Shown here: in pieces, positions 44,080 to 57,170 of the stretch
How positions within the stretch are numbered: position 1 is the stretch's first letter
How the letters are laid out: the number at the start of each line of letters is the position of its first letter
Origin: Toxonevra muliebris
Taxonomy: Eukaryota; Arthropoda; Insecta; Diptera; Pallopteridae
Direction of reading: 5' to 3'
Length of the DNA stretch: 64,000 nt
Assembly: GCA_963691655.1 (NCBI GenBank)
Contig: OY829330.1
Span: 930,001-994,000 of the forward strand
Position numbers and translations under genes: made by a program
Notes under the pieces: generated by a model
Database searches by the model: none
What the model saw: only the letters and a program-made list of their open reading frames with translations
What the model was told of the DNA's origin: nothing

Positions 44080-44803
44080 AAGAGGAACCTTGGTGGAACG
44101 CAGAACTTTCGAAAATTTCGAAAAAAGTCCAGGAAGCTTCTGAGCAGGGCCTTAAAGACTCGTGAAAAGATTAGACTGTCTATAGTTTCATTCAGTAGGA
44201 ATATAAAAAGAAGGTAAAGCAATCAAAGCTGGATTGTAATAGAAGCTTCTGTAGTGAAATGACAGATTTGAAGGATTCCGCCAGGCTTTGCAAAGTTCTC
44301 TAAAAGCGCAGCTAGGCTGGCTACCCTTCGTTAGGCCGATTGGTTCTCTTACTTCTCGATATCGGAAGCAAATGATGTACACATTTCCCGGGTTGCAGTA
44401 TAGTCTCACCAGGGAGTGACATCATATCTTCCGGTCAAAGTGTAATTACCACAAGGGGGTAACTATCCTGTTGACATACAACCGACAGGATAGTTAAGGA
44501 AGAGTTGAGTAGATTTTCCATATCGTTCTTTGAAACCTTTAAGTCTCCAGGACCCGATGGTATGTATTCACTCATGCTAAAGAGGGGAAGACATTCTTAT
44601 TAAGGGTTTGAACTGAATCTTTATAACGTTATATTAAGATGGATTCACTCCTGACGATAACGGTAGTGTCACGGTGAAGGTTGCGAAGAGATGTCCCCAA
44701 GGTGCCGTTCTTTCTCCTTTTCTATGTTGCTTTGTTGTTGACTCTCTTCCAAGTGAAATTCAGAATCTTGGCATTCACATCTAATCTTACGCGGACTATG
44801 TGC
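44080..44803 (+). pseudogene. LOA LINE linker and RT fragment (plus)
   Basis: Plus-strand frames read WWNAELSKISKKVQEASEQG-like linker sequence near 44090-44150. FFETFKSPGPDGMYSLMLKR follows near 44520-44580. After a deletion come RCPQGAVLSPFL and PSEIQNLGIHI near 44690-44780, and SYADYV at the end. SYADYV is a degraded YADD. The order is correct for a LOA RT with a large internal deletion. It stops where the dispersed repeat starts. Confidence 0.75.
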
Positions 44804-44807
44804 ATAA

Positions 44808-45000
44808 AAAATTTTGTTACGTTTACATTTTTTGTTTATTCTTGCTCTATTTATTGTCCCATTCACAAAAGAAGCTGGAAATCTCTTGTCAAATTTCTTG
44901 GAAATATTGGAGCAAAAATGTTTGCCCTGTTCGCCTTTCATAATAACAGTTTAAAGCGGATCACACTTGAAGAGGCGGAAATTGGACGATACTGGTTGTA
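44808..45000 (+). repeat. Dispersed repeat of about 200 bp, copy 2
   Basis: Second copy of the repeat at 42540-42770. It interrupts LOA-derived sequence right after the YADD-like motif. Confidence 0.8.
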
Positions 45001-45048
45001 CACAGCCTCAGTTAGGTGGTTAAACATTTGCATATTGCTACATTAACA

Positions 45049-45290
45049 CGGTCATTGGTATCAAATTGATACACTTTTCAAATACAAATTTTTTTACATG
45101 CTTGATAGTTCACATGAATAACTAAATAATAAAAAAAAAACAAATGTAATATACATTTTTTTATTGAATAAAATGGTAGAAAGGTTTATAATTAAATCAA
45201 TTTATTAAAAAAAAAATATTATTTAAACATGTTTCGGTTCTATTTTAAATGTGGCATTACATTGTATCAAATTGATACATCAACGACTGA
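45049..45290. mobile_element. Candidate MITE with palindromic inner ends
   Basis: Left end CGGTCATTGGTATCAAATTG and right end (read inward) CAGTCGTTGATGTATCAATT form imperfect inverted repeats of about 23 bp. The right side carries the near-palindrome GTATCAAATTGATAC, which is also present on the left. The interior is AT-rich and non-coding. No clear TSD. Confidence 0.5.
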
Positions 45291-46559
45291 TTTGGTTGGC
45301 AAAATGAACGACGGATGCGTGTTTTTTTTATGTTTTTACTAAGGACTGAAAATAAAATGTTATTATTTAAACCCTTGTCATTAATATCGAAACATGCGAC
45401 AGCATTATCGAATACATATCGAAACATGCGACCATTGAGCCTACCCTACTCTCTTGCTACAAATTAATTAAGAAAGACGTAGCAGTCGACTCTCTGAAAA
45501 GAGTGTATTTTAAACTGGGCGTCGCTTCATCACACTATAATAAGTTCCTTGATTCTGCATTATGGCCATCTTCTGTACCAGTAAGCTCATTTCATTTTTT
45601 TTACCAAAACCAGGAGTTCGTGTGCCTATCCCATAAGCAATGTTAACAACACTATAGTGTCCGACCAAATATTCGGCTATTCGGCCTAAAATTGCACCTT
45701 CGGCTTCGGCAAAAAATTGCCGAAGATTATAAGCCTTTTATTTTATAATAATTTTTACTATAGATTGTTAGTAAAAATTTATACAAATAAATAAATGTGA
45801 AGTGGTTATATAAAGTATTTACATTACAATTTCTGTGTTATATTTTCTCCGTTTGCTTGTTCCATTTTTACTTTTGAAGTAACCCACAGATTTACAACCG
45901 TACAAACAGTTATCACTGATTTTTTTAACGAACGACCTGCTGGAGCTAATACAATTAGAGGGAGCAGAAGCACTCCAAACTTTTTTACTTTTTAAGGAAG
46001 ACTTGAAGCGTATTGAAAAGAAGCGTGAATTGTTAGAGAATCCGACATTTTTCATTACTGGCGCTTCCCTTTTTTTTGTTTTCAAGGAGGTCAAAAAAAT
46101 TGAAAATGGTTTTGTTTAAAATCGCTCTAGAATATATGTGTAAAGGCATTCTTTGAAATTCACAGTCGATTGAAAGTTACAGATGTTTATTTGCAGGCCC
46201 TGATACAGCAGTCATGCATATTTGGACTCCAAAACTAATGAACTGATATAGGATATCTTCAATGAATAAAATACTTCCCGTCATACTAGCCAGATAAAAA
46301 AACCAGCTGTGAGTAGCTAGGAATTTAAATTTTTATACAAAATATTTAGTTATTTAAAAAAAATTGATAAAAAGATTATTCAACAACAAATACTTTTAGG
46401 CATTCAACTTTTTCGGCTTCATAAAACCACGCCCATTAAATTTTTTAGGGTTTTGAGATCAGATTTATGCTTTTTACATTAAAATTTATCAATCCCAAGT
46501 TTTTAAATGATTCTTGAAATAAATAATATCTGTCAGCTCCTTCGACAGTGAAAAGTTAT
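45291..46559. other. Non-coding patchwork
   Basis: Contains a TATCGAAACATGCGAC pair (about 45387 and 45417) and the GCCGAA-rich stretch at 45670-45730. No protein family recognised. A 91-codon minus-strand ORF (45819-46094) shows no motif I know. Confidence 0.35.
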
Positions 46560-47393
46560 TTAGGGTTACTGGTCAGCTTTTTATTTGGAGTATCTACTAT
46601 TTATATTTTTCTGTATATGTTTGCAAATACATGTGGGCGTGGTAAAGTTTCGCACACCCATAGCAGAGCGAGTTGAAAGCCGACAGCCGTGGATTATAGA
46701 CGTGGATGTGGTGATCGGTCGAGTTATGCTTGGTTTTCACTATGTCATATTTGCCGTCAAAGAGAGAATTTCCCATATGCATTGATATGGGTGGGGGACA
46801 TTCAGGCATAGAACAAAATGAAACTGCTGATCTTTTGGCTAACAAAGGTTCAGCATACGAGTTTTGTGGACCAGAACCATGCATCGCCATTGGTGATGGT
46901 GGAAGGCCTAATAAGACAGTGGATAAAATCTGAACATTGTAAAAGATGGAAAGATGCTACTGACTGCAGGCAGGCAAAGACGGCCGTGTCGTGCAGTGAG
47001 TCAGCTAAAGTCGTCGAACTAAACCGAAAGACCTTGAGCTGGCTAACAGCGCTGACTACGGGTCACGGTTCCTTCAGGTATCACCTCAAGAATATGAAAC
47101 TTGTTGAGGATGATACCAGTAGGTTGTGTCTGGAGGAGCTGGAATGGCGGCGCACTTTCTGTGCCAATGCCCAGCGTGGGCGAGCAGAAGGTTGACAATC
47201 TTGGGTCATCGATACGTTGATGCATCAGAGATTAGCTACCTGGCCTATAAGGATATTCTCGCGTTGCCCCAGGATTCCAATACTCGGAGCATGCTCGTTT
47301 ACGAGTGCTTAGAGTAAAGGCATCAGGCGGTAGGGGACGAAAAGGGACCCACTTGGGTCTGATTTGGCTAATCCCCGAACTAATAATAATAAT
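46560..47393 (+). pseudogene. LOA LINE RNase H end and 3' terminus
   Basis: RESRQPWIID-like start, then GGGHSGIEQNETADLLANKG (RNase H end with the His and Asp), GPEPCIAIGDGG, LSWLTALTTGHGSFRYHLKN and FLCQCPAWASRRLTILG, with frameshifts between. The sequence closes with a TAA microsatellite (47381-47393), the usual 3' tail of LOA/I-type LINEs. Confidence 0.8.
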
Positions 47394-47394
47394 A

Positions 47395-49060
47395 TGAGGG
47401 AGTTTAACGTCCTTAACAAATTTTTATATAATCAGTATATTTTAGGTTTTGAAAATATTATCAAGGTTAATCCTAAATCATTCTGGAATTTTATCTCTTC
47501 TAAAAAAGGTAGCTCAAATATTCCTACATCGGTATTCTACAATGGTAATAGTTCTTCGACAGTTGTGGATACAGTTAATCTTTTTGCAGATTACTTCAAA
47601 TCGAATTATGTTGTCAATGCTCCATGGTATGAAACCTAAATTCTAAATAATATAGTTTCTGTCATGGATATTGGTAGTTTGACTGTTTCTGAAAGTGATG
47701 TTTCGAATACCGTCCTTAAGATAAAGTCATCAGCTGACATTGATGGTCTTTCTTCCATCCTCCTTATAAATTATGCACATGCATAATAATCCACTTTGTT
47801 CCATTTTTAATCAATCGTTGTCAGTTGGTATTTTCCTTGATTGTTGGAAAACAGCATTCTTTACCCCAGTTTTTAAGTCAGGCGTTAAAAATAATGTACT
47901 AAACTATCGGCCTATCTCAAAGTTATCAAATATTGCTAAGTTATTTGAATGTGTTATTAGGGAGAAATTACTTCTTATGGTCAAACGATATATTATTCCT
48001 GAACAGCATGGTTTTATGCTTGGTCGATCTAGTGTCCATTTTGTCACTACTCTCCAATTACTGTATTTCCTCTTTTGAGTGTGGCTACCGAGTAGATGTG
48101 CTCTTTACTAATTTCGCGAAAGCATTTGATAAAGCCCAAAAGTTAGCCACAATGCCCAACTTGCGAAGCTAGCTAAGATGAGGGTTCATTCGACATTTTT
48201 GGATTTAAGTGCTAGACAGCCAAGCATTCCAATAGGCTCCAAGTATCCTTGGACCATTGTTATTTATACTGTTCATTAATGATACAAATAAATTTATCTT
48301 TAAGTCTAAATTCTTGCTTTATACTGATAAATTATTTAATTGTGTTGACACTAATTTTGATGCCGTGCAACTTTCTCAAAGTCAAAAAATGTAATTTGTT
48401 TTAATTATTCTGCTAATGGTTTATTACTGCAATCAGTTAATGTTATCCGTGACTTAAGTGTAATTTTTAACTCTAAGTTTTTTTTACTGAGCACATTAAC
48501 TACCTCGTACCAATAGCCTACTATCTTCTGGCTTTCATTCGAAGAAATAGCTCTGAATTTTCAGACCCCTATACCCTAAAATGTCTCTATAACTCGTTTG
48601 TAAGGTCAATATTGGAGTATGCTTCGTTCATCTGGAGTTCTTACTATTCGAGTCATTCATTCCTTACTATTCAGAAGTCCTTCACTAGATTTGCTTTACG
48701 TACTTTAAATTTTGGACCTCATATAATGCACGTTGTTTGCTTCTTGGTGTTAAGACCCTTGAGATTAGGAGTAAGATAGCGTCTTTAATTTACATTTATG
48801 ACATTATCTCATCTAATATTGACAGTCCTGACTTGCTTCAGCTTATTGAATTTAATGTTCTCTCTATGCAGTTGCGAGATTTAAAACCATTTGTTATTAA
48901 ATATCATCGTACTAATTATGCACTTAATGAACCAATTACTCGGGCTTTATATGAGTTTGCTTTTTCTGTATCTAAGCAATGTTTTAAAAATCTTGTGATT
49001 AATATATTCTACTTTATATTGTATCTATATATTTATTAATGTAACTACAATGAGCTTATA
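47395..49060 (+). pseudogene. CR1/Jockey-group LINE remnant, copy A
   Basis: Frames give NPKSFWNFISSKKGSSNIPT, then SVGIFLDCWKTAFFTPVFKS, NYRPISKLSNIAKLFECVI, PEQHGFMLGRSSVHFVTTL and FTNFAKAFDKA. At the end are LLGVKTLEIRSKIASLIYI and HRTNYALNEPITRALYEF. Motif A's Asp is lost (TNFAKAF), and many frameshifts exist. From 47618 onward the sequence is repeated in unit B. Confidence 0.75.
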
Positions 49061-49348
49061 TGTCATAACGGAAAGACTGGAACAAGCCACCAATAGTTCG
49101 AAAATAACCCTCAAACCCATACGATTTTTAGGTACTTTTCTTAGTAACTATCATCGGGACGTAATCACCTTTTATATATCATTACATATTGAATATTCGT
49201 GTTGCATAAGTATATATAAATAAATATGCGCATTTAAATTTTTATGAAATGTCGTGGTCTTTGTTTATTATTATTATATTCAATAAAAGTACAAGCACGT
49301 GCTATGTAATGTCATTTGCTGCATTATTATTATTTTGAAACATTGTAT
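49061..49348 (-). other. CaMKI 3' flank / probable 3' UTR, copy A
   Basis: Downstream of the stop on the minus strand. AATAAA occurs on that strand at about 49264-49269, a plausible poly(A) signal roughly 80 bp after the stop. Confidence 0.45.
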
Positions 49349-49723
49349 TTATTTATTAGTTTGTCCACTATCATTTAAACATGCAATATTATTCGTATTT
49401 GGCAAGATTCTTTGGTGGTTGCCATCATTTTGCTTAATTTGAGTTGTTGATTGTGCTGTGCTTGATGAAGCAGGATTATAGTTGCAAGTAGTATTTGAGA
49501 AAGCAGTGGTGATATTGGTATTGCTAGTAGTAGTGATTGTAGTAATATTGGCAGCAGTAGTAACCATTTCAACCATACTACTCCTGGAATTTTTAAGTAA
49601 ATTATTTTTGCTGCCAGATGCGCCGCCACTGCTAACATCGCTACCAGCTGTTGAACTATTATTGCCACTACTAAGTGCCATGCGTTGCATCTGCCGAATA
49701 ACCGTAGCAGCGTAATATGCTTG
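49349..49723 (-). CDS. CaMKI: CaMKI terminal exon, copy A (calmodulin-binding end and C-terminal tail)
   Basis: Begins after the acceptor TTTTTTTTTTCAG and reads QAYYAATVIRQMQRMALSSG, the second half of the CaMKI calmodulin-binding segment. A long Ser/Asn/Thr-rich tail ends SGQTNK and TAA at 49349-49351. The exon joins in frame (phase 0) to the exon at 52099-52186. Its tail is low in complexity, as is common in fly CaMKI. It is a duplicate of 54614-54988. Confidence 0.88.
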   Translation of the reverse strand, partial: QAYYAATVIRQMQRMALSSGNNSSTAGSDVSSGGASGSKNNLLKNSRSSMVEMVTTAANITTITTTSNTNITTAFSNTTCNYNPASSSTAQSTTQIKQNDGNHQRILPNTNNIACLNDSGQTNK

Positions 49724-50101
49724 CTGAAAAAAAAAATGTGAAAACATTTTTAACATTCTATTTTTTTTTTTTTCATTAAACAATCGATTTTGCATTTTTA
49801 CATTTCGCCTTTCAAAAATTTGTTTTTTTTTAATAGTAATGTAAAATACGTAAAATAACAAACACAATTTTGTGTAGAGATAGATATACATACATAACGA
49901 GCGGGGAGCGGATTTTGTTGACCTATAAAACGTAAAAATTACCAATAAAACGCCCTAAAAAACTTTTATGAGTTTAAAAAGGTGTGTATACTATTTTTAT
50001 TCCATGGTATTGTAATAAAATAACCATATACATACATTTGTAAATTACACTAGTTAACAGCAATTCTGATCTATGGCATTTGACAGTCATTAGGTCTGTT
50101 C

Positions 50102-50518
50102 CAGTGCTGCCGAAGGTACTCCGATCGAAGTATTCGTAATCCACCAAATCTTAATCCTCCTGTCCTCCCGAATAGGAAAAAATCCTCCTGTTTGATATTC
50201 TTGGATTTTTTGGTTGTATGCAAAATAAATATGAATCAAACTAAAGGTTTTCTGTTAAGTTATTTCTCTTTATGTCTGTGAAATATTTGTTACTATGACT
50301 AGCTCAGTTTTATTTGTCGCTGGGTTATTGTAGGAACTCGTACTGCATTTTCAGAAGTGTTTGCTTGTCTTTGTGTTAATGTTTGTATTTTTTAACAATT
50401 GAAATCAATAGAAGAAAATCCGCGTAAAAGTAAGCTTGCATATTTAATAAATATCTACAAATTAGTAGTGAATTTTTAGAAAAATTCTCCCCTTAAAATT
50501 TTCAAAACGACAGCACTG
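50102..50518. mobile_element. hAT MITE (417 bp) in the last CaMKI intron, copy A
   Basis: Inverted ends CAGTGCTGCCG and CAGTGCTGTCG, with a perfect 8-bp duplication GTCTGTTC (50094-50101 and 50519-50526). The interior is AT-rich without an ORF. The same insertion, with the same TSD, is in unit B. Confidence 0.9.
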
Positions 50519-51760
50519 GTCTGTTCATGTACTTTCCCAGTAAAAACTTGCAGCAAGAGAGTAAAAGAACGATTGAGAAAAAAATTCTCTCAAAGAGACA
50601 AATAAACAGCTGATCGATTGTTTTGACAGATAATTTTAGCGGAAAACAATATTGTGCGGTTGTGATTTTTGTATATTAAATAGAAATATTGAAATGGGAC
50701 CATCCCAAAATGAAGTAAAGTCCACTCTCCAAAAGACCTTCAAGCGAGTGAAATGTATAGAAAATAGCATTGAAATGTGCAATTAATTAATTATTTTATG
50801 TTCAGATGCCGTTTCTTTGCGTGCCGCTGTTCTTGTTGCTGTAATTAGAGTTTTTAGTTTTTTGAAATCATTTCTTGTGGCACACCAATATTCACAAACA
50901 CTACTTACATCTTCCACAACATCACAAATATTTCTTTTTCCACGAAGTTTTATTAAAAACCACAACAAATTCACTAAAATTAACAAAACACACTTCTTGT
51001 TTACTTTCAAATTTATGACAGTTCCTTTTTTTCGGCAGCTTAAAATTCTTGCAAGTAACAATTTTACTACTTAATAGAAATTTTTTCTTTCGCTTTTTTA
51101 CACTTTCGTTTTTCTCTCTTGTTGCAAGTATGTGAACACTTTACTAGTAGAAAATTGCAACAATTTGTAACAATTTTGTACGTGAACAAACCGATTTTGT
51201 GTAAATTTATCAAATTATGCAAAATTGTCGATAAATTTAAGTAGTTTCTAAACCAAAAATCTGAATGCATAATGTTGTGTAAACAATTGATAGGAAATTT
51301 AATTACCTTTATTATAACATATAGAAATTTGCGATATCTCGAAAACTGTTCTAGTTAAATTTTTTTGAATACATTTTCGGGTTTAGCGCATAATTTTGCA
51401 TAAGAAATGACTGTTAAATGCCAAAGATCAGAAAATTTTTTAAAATTTGGAAACTAGTGTCATCAAATGTAAATGACCGCAAATTTCCATCCAGAACATT
51501 TTTGTACAATGAGAAACTGTGCTCAACATCGATACTGACAAGGAGGGCAAATTTAAATAAAGCTAAATCGCTGAAGCTTAATTCTACGCCCAACAACATA
51601 AATAAAAACCAAATTAATAATAAAGAACAGCGTTTAGAAATAACTGCGTAATACTGGGAGCCCTGTAGAAGATATCGAAATGATGATGTAAGAAATCCAC
51701 AGAATAGAGCTGAAGAGGATACTGCTGCACTCGTGGACGGTATCCACAACCAGGAAAAGA
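50519..51760. other. CaMKI last intron, unassigned part, copy A
   Basis: A 30-codon plus-strand ORF (50694-50786, starting MGPSQNEVKSTLQKTFKRV) and a 92-codon minus ORF (50783-51061) show no known motif. Nothing else recognised. Confidence 0.35.
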
Positions 51761-51764
51761 AACG

Positions 51765-51900
51765 CTATTTTGCATTTGTAATACTGTACAGCTATTTTTA
51801 AACGAATGATGGAATGCGTGCTGAAAAGAGTGCACTGGAAAACCTGCTTAGTATACCTTGACAACGTCATAGTGATAGGCAATATGATGGGGACCTTTTT
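51765..51900 (+). pseudogene. Ty3/gypsy RT scrap in CaMKI intron, copy A
   Basis: The plus frame reads FKRMMECVLKRVHWKTC, then LVYLDNVIVIGN, a gypsy RT palm in which the usual YLDD has become YLDN. Only about 35 residues are readable. An A-rich low-complexity tract follows (51935-51982). Confidence 0.75.
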
Positions 51901-52062
51901 CTCTCTAGCACATCAGGTTCACAAACAAACAAAAATATTAATAAAAAAAAAAATTAAAAAAAAAACAAAAAAAAAAAAAAAGTAAGTCTTAAAATAAAAA
52001 ATGTTTGACGGATTTTTCTGTTTTAGTTTTTACAAATATTTCGAAAATAAAATATAGATTTA

Positions 52063-52188
<126 letters not shown>

Positions 52189-52252
52189 TTATCAAACATG
52201 TGAAATAAATAAAATAAAAAGAACGTTAAGTGGAAACTATTGAATACACTTA

Positions 52253-52844
<592 letters not shown>

Positions 52845-52885
52845 ATGAGCTAAATTCAGTGTGCGAACCTCGTATATTGCCAACA

Positions 52886-54325
52886 TGCTCCATGGTATGA
52901 AACCTAAATTCTAAATAATATAGTTTCTGTCATGGATATTGGTAGTTTGACTGTTTCTGAAAGTGATGTTTCGAATACCGTCCTTAAGATAAAGTCATCA
53001 GCTGACATTGATGGTCTTTCTTCCATCCTCCTTATAAATTATGCACATGCATAATAATCCACTTTGTTCCATTTTTAATCAATCGTCAGTTGGTATTTTC
53101 CTTGATTGTTGGAAAACAGCATTCTTTACCCCAGTTTTTAAGTCAGGCGTTAAAAATAATGTACTAAACTATCGGCCTATCTCAAAGTTATCAAATATTG
53201 CTAAGTTATTTGAATGTGTTATTAGGGAGAAATTACTTCTTATGGTCAAACGATATATTATTCCTGAACAGCATGGTTTTATGCTTGGTCGATCTAGTGT
53301 CCATTTTGTCACTACTCTCCAATTACTGTATTTCCTCTTTTGAGTGTGGCTACCGAGTAGATGTGCTCTTTACTAATTTCGCGAAAGCATTTGATAAAGC
53401 CCAAAAGTTAGCCACAATGCCCAACTTGCGAAGCTAGCTAAGATGAGGGTTCATTCGACATTTTTGGATTTAAGTGCTAGACAGCCAAGCATTCCAATAG
53501 GCTCCAAGTATCCTTGGACCATTGTTATTTATACTGTTCATTAATGATACAAATAAATTTATCTTTAAGTCTAAATTCTTGCTTTATACTGATAAATTAT
53601 TTAATTGTGTTGACACTAATTTTGATGCCGTGCAACTTTCTCAAAGTCAAAAAATGTAATTTGTTTTAATTATTCTGCTAATGGTTTATTACTGCAATCA
53701 GTTAATGTTATCCGTGACTTAAGTGTAATTTTTAACTCTAAGTTTTTTTTACTGAGCACATTAACTACCTCGTACCAATAGCCTACTATCTTCTGGCTTT
53801 CATTCGAAGAAATAGCTCTGAATTTTCAGACCCCTATACCCTAAAATGTCTCTATAACTCGTTTGTAAGGTCAATATTGGAGTATGCTTCGTTCATCTGG
53901 AGTTCTTACTATTCGAGTCATTCATTCCTTACTATTCAGAAGTCCTTCACTAGATTTGCTTTACGTACTTTAAATTTTGGACCTCATATAATGCACGTTG
54001 TTTGCTTCTTGGTGTTAAGACCCTTGAGATTAGGAGTAAGATAGCGTCTTTAATTTACATTTATGACATTATCTCATCTAATATTGACAGTCCTGACTTG
54101 CTTCAGCTTATTGAATTTAATGTTCTCTCTATGCAGTTGCGAGATTTAAAACCATTTGTTATTAAATATCATCGTACTAATTATGCACTTAATGAACCAA
54201 TTACTCGGGCTTTATATGAGTTTGCTTTTTCTGTATCTAAGCAATGTTTTAAAAATCTTGTGATTAATATATTCTACTTTATATTGTATCTATATATTTA
54301 TTAATGTAACTACAATGAGCTTATA
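52886..54325 (+). pseudogene. CR1/Jockey-group LINE remnant, copy B
   Basis: Identical in content to 47618-49060 apart from a 3-bp deletion (CAATCGTCAG against CAATCGTTGTCAG) and rare substitutions. It lacks the 47395-47617 part, since unit B starts inside the LINE. Confidence 0.8.
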
Positions 54326-54613
54326 TGTCATAACGGAAAGACTGGAACAAACCACCAATAGTTCGAAAATAACCCTCAAACCCATACGATTTTTAGGTAC
54401 TTTTCTTAGTAACTATCATCGGGACGTAATCACCTTTTATATATCATTACATATTGAATATTCGTGTTGCATAAGTATATATAAATAAATATACGCATTT
54501 AAATTTTTATGAAATGTCGTGGTCTTTGTTTATTATTATTATATTCAATAAAAGTACAAGCACGTGCTATGTAATGTCATTTGCTGCATTATTATTATTT
54601 TGAAACATTGTAT
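54326..54613 (-). other. CaMKI 3' flank / probable 3' UTR, copy B
   Basis: Counterpart of 49061-49348 with one or two substitutions. AATAAA occurs on the minus strand near 54529. Confidence 0.45.
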
Positions 54614-54988
54614 TTATTTATTAGTTTGTCCACTATCATTTAAACATGCAATATTATTCGTATTTGGCAAGATTCTTTGGTGGTTGCCATCATTTTGCTT
54701 AATTTGAGTTGTTGATTGTGCTGTGCTTGATGAAGCAGGATTATAGTTGCAAGTAGTATTTGAGAAAGCAGTGGTGATATTGGTATTGCTAGTAGTAGTG
54801 ATTGTAGTAATATTGGCAGCAGTAGTAACCATTTCAACCATACTACTCCTGGAATTTTTAAGTAAATTATTTTTGCTGCCAGATGCGCCGCCACTGCTAA
54901 CATCGCTACCAGCTGTTGAACTATTATTGCCACTACTAAGTGCCATGCGTTGCATCTGCCGAATAACCGTAGCAGCGTAATATGCTTG
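54614..54988 (-). CDS. CaMKI: CaMKI terminal exon, copy B
   Basis: Same as 49349-49723: QAYYAATVIRQMQRMALSSG, Ser/Thr/Asn-rich tail, stop at 54614-54616. With the exons 57350-57964 and 63416-63554 it gives a continuous reading frame, so this is the more likely functional end of the gene. The poly-pyrimidine tract before it is one base shorter than in copy A. Confidence 0.9.
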   Translation of the reverse strand, partial: QAYYAATVIRQMQRMALSSGNNSSTAGSDVSSGGASGSKNNLLKNSRSSMVEMVTTAANITTITTTSNTNITTAFSNTTCNYNPASSSTAQSTTQIKQNDGNHQRILPNTNNIACLNDSGQTNK

Positions 54989-55365
54989 CTGAAAAAAAAA
55001 TGTGAAAACATTTTTAACATTCTATTTTTTTTTTTTTCATTAAACAATCGATTTTGCATTTTTACATTTCGCCTTTCAAAAATTTGTTTTTTTTTAATAG
55101 TAATGTAAAATACGTAAAATAACAAACACAATTTTGTGTAGAGATAGATATACATACATAACGAGCGGGGAGCGGATTTTGTTGACCTATAAAACGTAAA
55201 AATTACCAATAAAACGCCCTAAAAAACTTTTATGAGTTTAAAAAGGTGTGTATACTATTTTTATTCCATGGTATTGTAATAAAATAACCATATACATACA
55301 TTTGTAAATTACACTAGTTAACAGCAATTCTGATCTATGGCATTTGACAGTCATTAGGTCTGTTC

Positions 55366-55782
55366 CAGTGCTGCCGAAGGTACTCCGATCGAAGTATTCG
55401 TAATCCACCAAATCTTAATCCTCCTGTCCTCCCGAATAGGAAAAAATCCTCCTGTTTGATATTCTTGGATTTTTTGGTTGTATGCAAAATAAATATGAAT
55501 CAAACTAAAGGTTTTCTGTTAAGTTATTTCTCTTTATGTCTGTGAAATATTTGTTACTATGACTAGCTCAGTTTTATTTGTCGCTGGGTTATTGTAGGAA
55601 CTCGTACTGCATTTTCAGAAGTGTTTGCTTGTCTTTGTGTTAATGTTTGTATTTTTTAACAATTGAAATCAATAGAAGAAAATCCGCGTAAAAGTAAGCT
55701 TGCATATTTAATAAATATCTACAAATTAGTAGTGAATTTTTAGAAAAATTCTCCCCTTAAAATTTTCAAAACGACAGCACTG
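55366..55782. mobile_element. hAT MITE in the last CaMKI intron, copy B
   Basis: Same 417-bp element as at 50102-50518, TSD GTCTGTTC at 55358-55365 and 55783-55790. Confidence 0.9.
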
Positions 55783-57030
55783 GTCTGTTCATGTACTTTC
55801 CCAGTAAAAACTTGCAGCAAGAGAGTAAAAGAACGATTGAGAAAAAAATTCTCTCAAAGAGACAAATAAACAGCTGATCGATTGTTTTGACAGATAATTT
55901 TAGCGGAAAACAATATTGTGCGGTTGTGATTTTTGTATATTAAATAGAAATATTGAAATGGGACCATCCCAAAATGAAGTAAAGTCCACTCTCCAAAAGA
56001 CCTTCAAGCGAGTGAAATGTATAGAAAATAGCATTGAAATGTGCAATTAATTAATTATTTTATGTTCAGATGCCGTTTCTTTGCGTGCCGCTGTTCTTGT
56101 TGCTGTAATTAGAGTTTTTAGTTTTTTGAAATCATTTCTTGTGGCACACCAATATTCACAAACACTACTTACATCTTCCACAACATCACAAATATTTCTT
56201 TTTCCACGAAGTTTTATTAAAAACCACAACAAATTCACTAAAATTAACAAAACACACTTCTTGTTTACTTTCAAATTTATGACAGTTCCTTTTTTTCGGC
56301 AGCTTAAAATTCTTGCAAGTAACAATTTTACTACTTAATAGAAATTTTTTCTTTCGCTTTTTTACACTTTCGTTTTTCTCTCTTGTTGCAAGTATGTGAA
56401 CACTTTACTAGTAGAAAATTGCAACAATTTGTAACAATTTTGTACGTGAACAAACCGATTTTGTGTAAATTTATCAAATTATGCAAAATTGTCGATAAAT
56501 TTAAGTAGTTTCTAAACCAAAAATCTGAATGCATAATGTTGTGTAAACAATTGATAGGAAATTTAATTACCTTTATTATAACATATAGAAATTTGCGATA
56601 TCTCGAAAACTGTTCTAGTTAAATTTTTTTGAATACATTTTCGGGTTTAGCGCATAATTTTGCATAAGAAATGACTGTTAAATGCCAAAGATCAGAAAAT
56701 TTTTTAAAATTTGGAAACTAGTGTCATCAAATGTAAATGACCGCAAATTTCCATCCAGAACATTTTTGTACAATGAGAAACTGTGCTCAACATCGATACT
56801 GACAAGGAGGGCAAATTTAAATAAAGCTAAATCGCTGAAGCTTAATTCTACGCCCAACAACATAAATAAAAACCAAATTAATAATAAAGAACAGCGTTTA
56901 GAAATAACTGCGTAATACTGGGAGCCCTGTAGAAGAGATATCGAAATGATGATGTAAGAAATCCACAGAATAGAGCTGAAGAGGATACTGCTGCACTCGT
57001 GGACGGTATCCACAACCAGGAAAAGAAACG
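55783..57030. other. CaMKI last intron, unassigned part, copy B
   Basis: Counterpart of 50519-51760, with the same two small unassigned ORFs. Confidence 0.35.
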
Positions 57031-57034
57031 CTAT

Positions 57035-57170
57035 TTTGCATTTGTAATACTGTACAGCTATTTTTAAACGAATGATGGAATGCGTGCTGAAAAGAGTGCA
57101 CTGGAAAACCTGCTTAGTATACCTTGACAACGTCATAGTGATAGGCAATATGATGGGGAACTTTTTCTCT
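57035..57170 (+). pseudogene. Ty3/gypsy RT scrap in CaMKI intron, copy B
   Basis: Same RMMECVLKRVHWKTC and LVYLDNVIV remnant as at 51765-51900. Two extra bases (AGAGATATC against AGATATC) lie just upstream. Confidence 0.75.

Noticed and set aside
49375..49715. Leu/Val/Ile-rich ORFs on both strands over the CaMKI terminal exon
   Set aside because: They are alternate frames of the Asn/Thr/Ser-rich CaMKI tail; the splice-supported frame is the kinase one.
50694..50786. 30-codon ORF as a small gene in the CaMKI intron
   Set aside because: No similarity, no clear splice partner. The following ATGTTCAG could be an acceptor, but the evidence is too thin.
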